Shown: positions 18,410-26,557 of the stretch, in pieces
Position numbering within the stretch: the first letter of the stretch is position 1
Layout: each line of letters opens with the position of its first letter
Assembly (NCBI GenBank): GCA_035439505.1
Contig: DAORKJ010000011.1
Coordinates: 1-64,000 of the forward strand
From: UBA7236 sp035439505
Lineage (GTDB): Bacteria > Bacteroidota > Bacteroidia > Chitinophagales > BACL12
Length of the DNA: 64,000 bases
Reading direction: 5' to 3'
The notes under the pieces: generated by a model
Database searches by the model: none
What the model was told of the DNA's origin: nothing
The model's input: the letters and a program-made list of their open reading frames with translations, nothing else
Program-made: the position numbers and the translations under genes

Positions 18410-19834
18410 ATGAAAAGAGTAGTTTTCCTCCTTATTTGTAGTTTTTTACTCTCCAACCTATTCGGTCAAACTTTACATGGATATGAATTTAAAATTCAAA
18501 TTAAAGGATTGGCAGATACTGCATTGTATTTAGGTCATCATTATGGTTCATCTCAATATGTTATCGATACAGTTCCGGTAAACAGTAAAGGTGAAGCCGT
18601 TTTTACAAGCAATGATACCTTACCGGGTGGTGTTTATCTGGTGGTTATTCCTACTTTGAAAAACAAATATTTCGAAATGCTGGTAAGTGGTATGGAACCA
18701 AAATTTAGTCTGGAAACCGATACTGTTGATTTTATTAAAAACATGCGTGTAAGCGGCTCTTTAGAAAACACTATTTTTTATGAAGATTTAAATTTTATCG
18801 CATCAAAAAAGGATAAAATGACTCAGCTTAAAAAAGAATTGGATTTGGCCGGAGAAACTACAGAAGCAGGTGTAAAAATTAAAGCTGAAATGAAGGCTAT
18901 TAATGCAGAGGTGGAGGCATACCGTGAGGCTAATTTTAATAAATATCCCAATCTGTTATATACTAAATTCTTAAAAGCTGCTACAGATATTAAAATTCCG
19001 GAAGCCCCGGTTAATCCTGATGGCACAAAAGATTCAACATTTGCATTACGTTATGTTCGCCAGCACTATTTCGACAATTTCGATTTTAGTGATGAACGTT
19101 TATTAAGAAGTAATTTATATGATACCAGGATAAAAAAATACATCAAAGATTATGTAGTAAAAATGCCTGATTCTATCATGGTTGCCGTAGATTTTATTAT
19201 TGGCAAATCAACGGTATCACCAAAAACATTTCAATATGTAACTGTTTTATTATTAAATGAATATGCCACCTCAAAAATAATGGGCTTCGATGCTGTTTAT
19301 GTGCATATCGTAGATAAATTTTATACCGGTGGCAAAGCGTTTTGGTTAGATGATGTAGGCTTATATCGTATTCAGGCGCAGGCTGATAAGGTTCGCCCTA
19401 CACTGTTAGGAAAAAAAGGACAACCCTTAATTTTACAAGATACATCTGGGGTGGATATTCCATTATATAGTATAAATTCACGATTTACAGTAATTGTTTT
19501 CTGGAGTCCCGACTGTGGGCACTGTAAAAAAGAAATGCCGAAAATCGAGGCATTATATCCTGAATTAAAACAACTCGGCGCTGAAGTTTATGCAGTATAT
19601 TCAGAAGATGAATTTGATAAATGGAAAACCTGGTTACGCGGTCATAAATACCCTTGGATTAATGTGAGTAATTCAAAGGGAATAGATCAGTATCAAATTA
19701 AATACAATGTGGAACAAACACCGCTCATTTATTTGTTAGATAAAGATAAAATCATATTTGGCAAAAAAATTAACATCGAGCAAGTGCCCGGCATCATCAA
19801 GGATAGAATTAAATACGAGGAAAGTAAATCCTAA
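18410..19834 (+). CDS. Secreted TlpA-like thioredoxin-domain protein
   Basis: 474 residues with a signal peptide (MKRVVFLLICSFLLSNLFG, Q). The first 120 residues resemble the DUF4369 beta-domain common in Bacteroidota (FKIQIKGLADTALYLGHHYG). A helical middle part (about 125-325) follows. The C-terminal 140 residues form a thioredoxin/AhpC-TSA fold with the redox pair C369-GH-C372 in FWSPDCGHCKKEMP and a cis-Pro loop in EQTPLIYLLD. It is probably a periplasmic or membrane-associated thiol-disulfide oxidoreductase. It starts 4 bp after folC and is likely co-transcribed. Its substrate is unknown. Confidence 0.9.
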   Translation: MKRVVFLLICSFLLSNLFGQTLHGYEFKIQIKGLADTALYLGHHYGSSQYVIDTVPVNSKGEAVFTSNDTLPGGVYLVVIPTLKNKYFEMLVSGMEPKFSLETDTVDFIKNMRVSGSLENTIFYEDLNFIASKKDKMTQLKKELDLAGETTEAGVKIKAEMKAINAEVEAYREANFNKYPNLLYTKFLKAATDIKIPEAPVNPDGTKDSTFALRYVRQHYFDNFDFSDERLLRSNLYDTRIKKYIKDYVVKMPDSIMVAVDFIIGKSTVSPKTFQYVTVLLLNEYATSKIMGFDAVYVHIVDKFYTGGKAFWLDDVGLYRIQAQADKVRPTLLGKKGQPLILQDTSGVDIPLYSINSRFTVIVFWSPDCGHCKKEMPKIEALYPELKQLGAEVYAVYSEDEFDKWKTWLRGHKYPWINVSNSKGIDQYQIKYNVEQTPLIYLLDKDKIIFGKKINIEQVPGIIKDRIKYEESKS

Positions 19835-19950
19835 TTAAATATTTCTACCTCATGGTGTACCAATAATGTAATTAAACATAACATTGACATAACGCCTGTA
19901 AAAAGTATTATCATTAATACTATTTTACTATATCCTTTTTTGTTGTGCAT
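19831..19950 (-). CDS. Candidate 39-residue single-span membrane protein
   Basis: An ORF of 39 codons plus stop, read on the minus strand from the ATG at 19950: a basic N-terminus MHNKKGYSK, one hydrophobic stretch of about 22 residues (IVLMIILFTGVMSMLCLITLLV) and an acidic tail HHEVEIFN. This is a textbook small membrane protein layout with positive-inside orientation. Its stop overlaps the end of the convergent thioredoxin gene by 4 bp. It fills a 195-bp gap that otherwise has no gene. I know no family for it; coding status rests on architecture only. Confidence 0.45.
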   Translation of the reverse strand: MHNKKGYSKIVLMIILFTGVMSMLCLITLLVHHEVEIFN

Positions 19951-19980
19951 AATTTTGGTGAACAAGCAAACCCGGATATT

Positions 19981-19999
19981 GTTCAATAAATAATTGAAC
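19981..19999. promoter_or_regulatory. Inverted repeat upstream of msrB
   Basis: GTTCAAT, five spacer bases, ATTGAAC: a perfect 7-bp inverted repeat, 31-49 bp before the msrB start and the same distance upstream of the divergent small ORF. It could be an operator for a dimeric regulator. The position is suggestive only, and AT-rich dyads occur by chance. Confidence 0.25.
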
Positions 20000-20029
20000 T
20001 TTTAAATAACTCCTTACGTTAAATCGAAC

Positions 20030-20434
20030 ATGAAAGAAAAGCGCCAATACACCGTAATTAAATCAGAGGATGAATGGAAGTCACTATTGTCTGAGGAGCA
20101 ATATCGTGTTTTGAGGAAAAAAGGCACTGAACGCCCTTTTACCGGCGAATACGACCATTTTTTTGAGGATGGTATTTATGTGTGTGCAGGTTGCGGTCAG
20201 CAATTATTTACTTCTACCTCTAAATTTGACAGTGGCTGCGGATGGCCGGCTTTTGATAGGGAAATAGAAAAAGGAACTATCGACTACGAAACAGACCAGG
20301 GTTTTGGAATGGTTAGGACAGAAATTTTATGCAGTAAATGTGGAGGTCATTTAGGACACGTGTTTGATGACGGTCCAACAGAAACAGGCAACAGATTTTG
20401 TGTAAATTCTGCTTCGTTAAAGTTTAAGAAGTAA
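20030..20434 (+). CDS. msrB: Peptide-methionine (R)-S-oxide reductase
   Basis: 134 residues, a complete stand-alone MsrB. It reduces methionine-R-sulfoxide in oxidised proteins using thioredoxin. Two CxxC pairs bind structural zinc (Cys52/55 in CAGC and Cys101/104 in CSKC). The catalytic cysteine is Cys124 in NRFCVNSASL, and the conserved GCGWPAF and GGHLGHVFDDGP stretches are present. No signal peptide, so cytosolic. It is convergent with the sensor kinase gene, 4 bp apart. Confidence 0.97.
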   Translation: MKEKRQYTVIKSEDEWKSLLSEEQYRVLRKKGTERPFTGEYDHFFEDGIYVCAGCGQQLFTSTSKFDSGCGWPAFDREIEKGTIDYETDQGFGMVRTEILCSKCGGHLGHVFDDGPTETGNRFCVNSASLKFKK

Positions 20435-20438
20435 TAGA

Positions 20439-21488
20439 TTAGGCCTTTTGCAGGGTAAAACCAAAAGTGGAGCCCTCTCCTATTGTGCTCCTTACATTTA
20501 CATTTTGGTTATGTGCTTCAATTATATGTTTCACAATAGATAAACCTAAGCCGGTTCCCCCCATATCGCGCGATCTACTCTTTTCGATGCGGAAAAAACG
20601 CTCAAAAACACGATTTAAATGTTCTTTTGCGATACCTAAACCATTGTCTGCAATTTCAATCAGGATATTATCACCCATATTATAAAATCCGGCGTGCACA
20701 AAACCTTCTTTATTACCATATTTAATCGCATTTGAAATTAAATTAACCAACACTTCACGAATTAATTTTTCATCAGCATAAACATTAAAAACATGGTCGC
20801 AACCTTCTTTAATAGCCAGTTTAGTTTTAGCGGCCGATGCCTGCATTTCCAGCGACTCGTAAACCTCTTTGACTAAGGCATTGATATCAAATTTTTTATA
20901 ATTTAATGCCAACTCGCCGCTTTCCAACATCGAAATATTCACCAAGTCATCGATAATCATAATCATACGATCAACATTTTTTAATGCTTTATCGATGTAC
21001 ATGCTGTTGATAGTTGGGTCCTCTATCCCGCCGTCAGAAAGCGTTTCGAGGTATCCCTGAATGCTCATGATGGGCGTTTTTAATTCATGACTTACGTTGC
21101 CTAAAAATTCTTTTCTGTAGTCCGCCTGTTTTATCAGCAAATCTATTTCACTACTTCTTTCCTTCGCCCATTCGATAACTTCATTATTCACTTCAGAAAT
21201 AACATCCGACGACATTTTCATTTTTTCATCGGCAATTTCTTTGGTCGATTTTAGTGCGTGAATATTTTTATAAATCAATTTAATTTTGCGGTAAATAAAT
21301 TTTTCAACCGCTAAGTAGAAGATTAAAAAAATGCAAAAAAATGCAATTAGCGGTATAATTACCAGTTGATAAGCCTTAAACTGTAATACAGGAAATAAAT
21401 ACCACGCCAATTCCAGCACCAACAGAATTAATAAAATAATTCCAGATGAAGCCAACACTATTCGGCTCGGTGAAGCATTTTTCATCAA
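20439..21488 (-). CDS. PhoR-type sensor histidine kinase
   Basis: 349 residues. Two membrane spans (about 11-31 and 41-61) are separated by only a short loop, so there is almost no periplasmic sensor domain. A linker follows, then the HisKA domain with phosphorylated His134 (FLGNVSHELKTPI) and the HATPase domain with N-box NLISNAIKYG, DNGLGI and the G-box GGTGLGLSI. It is encoded 4 bp after the response regulator gene and surely pairs with it. Family resemblance is to PhoR, but the stimulus (phosphate or other) cannot be told, and no phosphate transport genes are nearby. Confidence 0.93.
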   Translation of the reverse strand: MMKNASPSRIVLASSGIILLILLVLELAWYLFPVLQFKAYQLVIIPLIAFFCIFLIFYLAVEKFIYRKIKLIYKNIHALKSTKEIADEKMKMSSDVISEVNNEVIEWAKERSSEIDLLIKQADYRKEFLGNVSHELKTPIMSIQGYLETLSDGGIEDPTINSMYIDKALKNVDRMIMIIDDLVNISMLESGELALNYKKFDINALVKEVYESLEMQASAAKTKLAIKEGCDHVFNVYADEKLIREVLVNLISNAIKYGNKEGFVHAGFYNMGDNILIEIADNGLGIAKEHLNRVFERFFRIEKSRSRDMGGTGLGLSIVKHIIEAHNQNVNVRSTIGEGSTFGFTLQKA

Positions 21489-21492
21489 CTAA

Positions 21493-22176
21493 TTAATGGT
21501 CAAATTTATAACCAATTCCTTTTATTGTTTTAATAAAATCTTCACCAATTTTTTCTCTTATTTTACGAATATGGACATCTATTGTCCTGTCCCCTACAAT
21601 TACATCCATTCCCCAAATACGGTTAAAAATCTCCTGTCTGGTAAACACTTTACCCGGTTTAGAAGCTAATAATTGTATGAGTTCAAACTCTTTTTTTGCC
21701 AGTGAAATCGGGTCACCTTTAACATATACCAGGAATTTTTCTTCGTCAATGCTCAAATCGCCATATGTTACAGCTTCGTTAACCGGCTCCATTACAGCTG
21801 TTCTCCGCAACAATGCCTTTATTCTTGACAACAGTATTCTCGGTTTTATAGGCTTAGTGATGTAATCATCTGCACCAACATCAAAACCCTGCACTTGGGT
21901 AAAATCTTCGTTCCTGGCTGTTAAAAATGCGATAATGGTATTGTCAAACTCCCTTAAACTGCGCAACTCACGGCACACTTCTATACCATCCATTTCGGGC
22001 ATCATAATGTCTAACAATATTAAATTGGGCTTTTCTGCTATGGCCTTTTCCAAAGCTATCTTGCCGTTTGAAGCTCTAACTACCTGATAATCATCCTTTA
22101 ACAGGTTGTATTCTATTACCTCCAGAATATCCGGCTCATCATCCACAATCAAAATCTTTATCTTTTCGTTTTGCAT
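21493..22176 (-). CDS. OmpR/PhoB-family response regulator
   Basis: 227 residues from the ATG at 22176 (an ATG at 22182 adds two residues). The receiver domain has the acidic pair in ILIVDDEPDI, phospho-acceptor Asp56 in LLDIMMPEMDG, the conserved Thr in FLTAR and Lys in YITKPIKP. The C-terminal winged-helix DNA-binding domain ends KTIKGIGYKFDH, with the motif VGDRTIDVHIRKIREKIG. It is phosphorylated by the kinase encoded 4 bp downstream. Confidence 0.94.
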   Translation of the reverse strand: MQNEKIKILIVDDEPDILEVIEYNLLKDDYQVVRASNGKIALEKAIAEKPNLILLDIMMPEMDGIEVCRELRSLREFDNTIIAFLTARNEDFTQVQGFDVGADDYITKPIKPRILLSRIKALLRRTAVMEPVNEAVTYGDLSIDEEKFLVYVKGDPISLAKKEFELIQLLASKPGKVFTRQEIFNRIWGMDVIVGDRTIDVHIRKIREKIGEDFIKTIKGIGYKFDH

Positions 22177-22190
22177 ATGCAATTTTGATG

Positions 22191-22219
22191 TAAAGCTAAA
22201 TAGCGAGTATTAACTCAAA
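22191..22219 (-). promoter_or_regulatory. Candidate promoter of the PhoB/PhoR-type operon
   Basis: The minus strand carries TAGCTTTA (22191-22198), one base from TAnnTTTG, with TTTG (22216-22219) 17 bp upstream as a possible -33 element. It lies right before the response regulator start. The same 139-bp gap serves the divergent hybrid kinase gene. Confidence 0.35.
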
Positions 22220-22321
22220 CTCAAAATCGTGTTAAGTTAATGTTAAAGAAACATTTAATTTACGTATAAGTTCCGAATTATATGCATTTGGGCGAAATCA
22301 TGTAACTTTAATCGCAGAACT

Positions 22322-24952
22322 ATGAGTGAAAAGGCACCTTCAACGGGTTTAACGTGGAAATTGATAGCGGGGTTCATCTTGTCTACTGCACTTATTGGAT
22401 TTGCAGCCTGGTTTGCCTATCAAAATTTCAACAAACTGCTTGGTTCGGTAGAAACACTTTCTAATCCTAACAATTCGGCAGAAGAGCTGCAAAACTTGAT
22501 TTACAGTATGCATGAAGCGGATGCCAACATGCGCAATTATATCATGACAGATGACCCGGGGGCTTTCCAGAGTTATATGACCATGATGGAAACCATGAGC
22601 GTTGAACTTGATGACCTAAAACAGGATAGGAATTTTGCTTCAAATGAATTGAGCCTTGATTCACTGGAAGATTATCTTAATGATAAGGCCGATTTGATGT
22701 ATTCTTTGGTGATTTTTAAGAAATCAAGTGAATATGAACGTTTAAACAGTAAGGCGCTTGCCAAAATTTCATCTAATCTTGAAGATGAAGGAGGTTTTAC
22801 CAGTTCGAAATCCGACAATGTTGCCACCAAAACACCAACAATTAAACAACCCTCCATCAAACAAGCCGAAAGCACTACAGATAAATCCAAAAAAACAAAA
22901 AAAGAGAAGGATAAAGACGAAGGTTTTTTGAAGAATTTATTTTCAGGAAAAAATAAAAATAATAAAACAGAAGCCTCCGACCCAACTATTGTTGCCTTAA
23001 AGGATACAACTAATAATTCACGTTCAACGGCAGAATTACAGTTTGATATTGCCAATAGCCCTTCTGTGGATGTAGAGGACGTTCGCCAAGTGCTTAAAGA
23101 AATTGAAAATGAACAACGACAATATAATACTACATTAACTATTAAAGAACTTGAAATATTAGCCAGCGATAAAATCATAATTAAAAAAATAAATGAACTA
23201 ATTGATCGTATCAAGGCAGAACAAATTACGCTACAACAAGCTCAATTAATTGCGGCTAACAACAATGCTAAACGTTCATCTGAAACCATGTTGTTAATTG
23301 CCTCTATTGCATTATTAACCGGATTGGTTTTTATGGGTATAATTTTGGTAGATATTAATCGGAGTAACCGTTATAAAAAAGAACTTATAATTGCCCGCAA
23401 TCGCGCTGAATATCTGGCACATGCCAAGGAAGAATTTTTAGCAAATATGAGTCACGAAATTCGCACTCCGCTTAATGCAATTATAGGTTTTAGCGAACAA
23501 ATGGAGAGCACGCCATTGCAACCATCACAAAAAAAATATATTAAAGCCGTTAGTAACGCAGGTGCGCATTTATTAAATACCGTTAACGACATCCTCGACT
23601 TATCTAAAATTGAGGCTGGTAAATTAGCTATTGATGACCAACCATTCAAACTAAAAGATGCTATTGATGAAGTAGTTTCCATTATGGAAATCAAAGCAAA
23701 AGAAAAACAACTAGCGTTATCCGTTTTACCGATTGATTTAGCAAATGAATATGTAATTGGTGATGCATTTCGTATTAAACAAATACTTTACAATATAGCA
23801 GGTAATGCTATAAAATTTACTGAACAAGGTAAGATTGAAATTTCTGGTTCTGCAAAAAAACATAAAACCCTAATTGAATATCATATACATATTACCGATA
23901 CCGGTGTTGGAATTGCCCATGACAAAATTGATAAAATATTTGAAAGCTTCGAACAAGCTGAAAATTCAATAACCCGGAAATTTGGTGGTACAGGTTTAGG
24001 ACTAAGTATTTCAAAAAAATTGGCTGCATTGATTGGTGGCGACATCAATGTAAAAAGCGAAATTAATAAGGGAAGTACATTCACAATTACGCTCCCGCTG
24101 CCACTGGCTGATGAAAAAACTATTAGCACCATTATTCAGGAACCTACCTCTCATATCGATTTACATGGTATGGAAATATTAGTGGTTGACGATGAGCCAT
24201 TTAATTTAATGCTGGCTGAAGTAATTTTAAAAAAATACGGCGCCATTATCACTGTTGCTGTAAATGGCAAAGAAGCATTCGATAAAATTGAGTTACAAAA
24301 TTTCGATATAGTTTTAGCCGATTTGCATATGCCTGAAGTTGATGGATATATGCTGGCTAATAAAATTCGTGAAAAATATTTACAAGTTCCACTTATTGCA
24401 TTAACTGCCAATGTGATGCAAAACGACATGGTGAAAATTAAAAAAAGTGGCTTTAATGACATCCTTTTGAAGCCTTATAAAGAAAAGGCTTTATTGGATA
24501 TAATTGCAAAATATGCACCGGTTGTAATAGGTGAAAACGAACTAGATGAGTCAACAAATAAATTGACAACTGATACCGAGCATCAACATACTATGGAATC
24601 TCATACTTTATACAGCCTTGATGAAATTAGAAAATTTGCGGATAATGATAATAGTATTCTGGTAGCTATAGTGGAATCGTTTATTCAAAACAATTCGTTA
24701 AATTTATTTACATTAAAAGATGCTGCTGAAAAAAATGATTTACATGTAGTAAGAAACACCGCACATAAAATGTTACCATCTTATAATCACTTTCATGTTC
24801 ACGCGCTAATAAGTGATTTAAAAAAATTGGAAATCGTGGAAGAAATATCTCCAGTCGATTTAATTAATTGTTATTATCACATTGAAAAAGTGAGCAAGGA
24901 AGTATTTACCTTGTTGGAACAGGATTGCCGCACTTTAACATTCGCTAAATAA
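22322..24952 (+). CDS. Hybrid sensor histidine kinase with REC and Hpt
   Basis: 876 residues. Membrane spans at about 12-34 and 323-345 enclose a periplasmic region of about 290 residues. Its middle is a low-complexity, Lys-rich segment (KSKKTKKEKDKDEGF near 190-205, GKNKNNK near 215), flanked by helical parts reminiscent of four-helix sensor bundles. Then come HisKA with His378 (FLANMSHEIRTPLNAII), HATPase (NAIKFTEQG, GGTGLGLSI), a receiver domain with Asp667 (FDIVLADLHMPEVDG) and a C-terminal Hpt domain with His815 (VRNTAHKML). This gives an internal His-Asp-His relay, so another response regulator must be the output. The NtrC-type gene, whose stop is 1 bp away on the other strand, is the natural candidate. 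Confidence 0.93.
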   Translation: MSEKAPSTGLTWKLIAGFILSTALIGFAAWFAYQNFNKLLGSVETLSNPNNSAEELQNLIYSMHEADANMRNYIMTDDPGAFQSYMTMMETMSVELDDLKQDRNFASNELSLDSLEDYLNDKADLMYSLVIFKKSSEYERLNSKALAKISSNLEDEGGFTSSKSDNVATKTPTIKQPSIKQAESTTDKSKKTKKEKDKDEGFLKNLFSGKNKNNKTEASDPTIVALKDTTNNSRSTAELQFDIANSPSVDVEDVRQVLKEIENEQRQYNTTLTIKELEILASDKIIIKKINELIDRIKAEQITLQQAQLIAANNNAKRSSETMLLIASIALLTGLVFMGIILVDINRSNRYKKELIIARNRAEYLAHAKEEFLANMSHEIRTPLNAIIGFSEQMESTPLQPSQKKYIKAVSNAGAHLLNTVNDILDLSKIEAGKLAIDDQPFKLKDAIDEVVSIMEIKAKEKQLALSVLPIDLANEYVIGDAFRIKQILYNIAGNAIKFTEQGKIEISGSAKKHKTLIEYHIHITDTGVGIAHDKIDKIFESFEQAENSITRKFGGTGLGLSISKKLAALIGGDINVKSEINKGSTFTITLPLPLADEKTISTIIQEPTSHIDLHGMEILVVDDEPFNLMLAEVILKKYGAIITVAVNGKEAFDKIELQNFDIVLADLHMPEVDGYMLANKIREKYLQVPLIALTANVMQNDMVKIKKSGFNDILLKPYKEKALLDIIAKYAPVVIGENELDESTNKLTTDTEHQHTMESHTLYSLDEIRKFADNDNSILVAIVESFIQNNSLNLFTLKDAAEKNDLHVVRNTAHKMLPSYNHFHVHALISDLKKLEIVEEISPVDLINCYYHIEKVSKEVFTLLEQDCRTLTFAK

Positions 24953-24953
24953 T

Positions 24954-26399
24954 TTATTCATCCTCATTACCGGTTAATATTTTGTATAATTTCATTTTAT
25001 TATACAATGTCTTACGGTCTATTTTTAATAAGGTAGCGGCTTTACTTTTATTGTAATTAACTTTTACCAGTGTATTTATGATTAATTCGCGTTCCGTTTT
25101 TTCGGCCAACGATTTTAAATCACTAGGTTGCTCAACATTATTTTGTGGTGTAGAATGATTGTTGTTATTTACATTTGCTTCTTCGCGTTTTTCAAAAACA
25201 ATTTCGTGTGGCAACGTTTCCTTTTTAACCAAATTTCCGCTAGTGAGTAATACTGCTCTGCGCACCACATTGCGCATTTCACGTAAATTGCCTGGCCATG
25301 AATATTTTCTGAAAATCGTTTTAACTTCTTCATCAAAATCATCCACCGACTTACTTAATTCTGTATTCGCCAAATTTAAAAAATGACCGGCAAAAATATC
25401 AATATCGGTACCTCTGTCCCTTAACGATGGAACTACAATGGTGAACTCATTTAACCGGTGATATAAATCTTCTCTGAAATTGCCTTTTTTAACCGCTTCC
25501 ATTAAATCTTCATTCGTGGCTACAATTATTCTAACATCAATTTCTACATCCTGATTACTACCAATTTTTCTAATTCTTCGTTCTTGAATTGCGCGTAACA
25601 ATTGCACCTGAATTTCGTAAGTTAAATTACCAATTTCATCCAAAAATATGGTACCGCCATCAGCAAAAACAAATTGCCCTGTTTTGTCAGAAATAGCGCC
25701 TGTGAATGATCCTTTTATATGTCCGAACAATTCACTCGCTGCGAGTTCTTTACTTAGTGCTCCACAATCAATTGATACAAAAGGTTTATGAGAACGATTG
25801 CTCTTTTGGTGAATCATTTTCGCCACATATTCCTTACCAGTTCCGCTTTCTCCATTAATGATTACAGATAAATTGGTTGGCGCAACAACATCGATATATT
25901 GCATGATTCTATTTGCCGTATCGCTATTGCCCTCTACGTACTCAAATCCATTTTTTAAAGTACTTTTTTTACCCGTTGGTTGTTCAATTTTGCCTGTTTG
26001 CTGAGTTGGCGGCAAAGGCACAACCAAATTGTCTTTATCTCGGTTTAAAGCATTTTTAATTGTTAATAAAATCTCATCCGGATTCACAGGTTTAGTTACA
26101 TATTCATATGCACCAATTTTCATCGCTTTTACAGCTATTCGAATATCTGCATAGGAAGTCATGATGATTACAGGAGTACCGGGTTTTATTTCCCGAATAT
26201 TCTCCAATAATTCCAATCCATCAGTATCCGGTAGTCTAAAATCGCTTAAAACAATATCGAAATTGTTGTTTTTAACCTGATTAATTGCTTCTGCACCGGA
26301 AAAGGCTGTTTCTGTAGCAAAATCCTTCTTACTCAAAAAGCTTTTCAGCATGAGGCAAAAAGTTGGGTCGTCATCAATTATGAGTACAGATGGGCGCAT
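24954..26399 (-). CDS. NtrC-family sigma-54 response regulator
   Basis: 481 residues from the ATG at 26399 (MRPSVLIIDDDPTFC); a start at 26429 adds 10 residues. The receiver domain has Asp53 in LSDFRLPDTDG. The central AAA+ domain has Walker A GESGTGKE, the sigma-54 contact loop GSFTGA, Walker B GGTIFLDEIG and an R-finger region. A Fis-type helix-turn-helix closes the protein (NYNKSKAATLLKIDRKTLYNK). A Gln/Thr-rich linker with Pro lies at about 120-140 and an Asn-rich linker at about 410-425. It activates sigma-54 promoters when phosphorylated, probably by the hybrid kinase whose gene ends 1 bp away. Confidence 0.95.
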   Translation of the reverse strand: MRPSVLIIDDDPTFCLMLKSFLSKKDFATETAFSGAEAINQVKNNNFDIVLSDFRLPDTDGLELLENIREIKPGTPVIIMTSYADIRIAVKAMKIGAYEYVTKPVNPDEILLTIKNALNRDKDNLVVPLPPTQQTGKIEQPTGKKSTLKNGFEYVEGNSDTANRIMQYIDVVAPTNLSVIINGESGTGKEYVAKMIHQKSNRSHKPFVSIDCGALSKELAASELFGHIKGSFTGAISDKTGQFVFADGGTIFLDEIGNLTYEIQVQLLRAIQERRIRKIGSNQDVEIDVRIIVATNEDLMEAVKKGNFREDLYHRLNEFTIVVPSLRDRGTDIDIFAGHFLNLANTELSKSVDDFDEEVKTIFRKYSWPGNLREMRNVVRRAVLLTSGNLVKKETLPHEIVFEKREEANVNNNNHSTPQNNVEQPSDLKSLAEKTERELIINTLVKVNYNKSKAATLLKIDRKTLYNKMKLYKILTGNEDE

Positions 26400-26557
26400 T
26401 TTGGTAATGTCATTTAAAGGACGGCTCAAATATAGTCCAACTTAGTCAAACAGGCACGACAAAATGTGGGGATTATTGGTGAATAAAATTTTTTTCCATT
26501 TCTAAACATCCTTATATACTTTTACAGCCTCTTTCTTTTCATACTAATTTGCGACTT

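Noticed and set aside
20439..22176. Phosphate regulon assignment (phoR/phoB names)
   Set aside because: The fold matches, but no pst or pho target gene is nearby and the sensor has almost no periplasmic domain, so the stimulus is open.
22672..23214. Minus-strand ORF opposite the hybrid kinase
   Set aside because: Ser/Leu-rich antisense of the kinase periplasmic region; no independent support.
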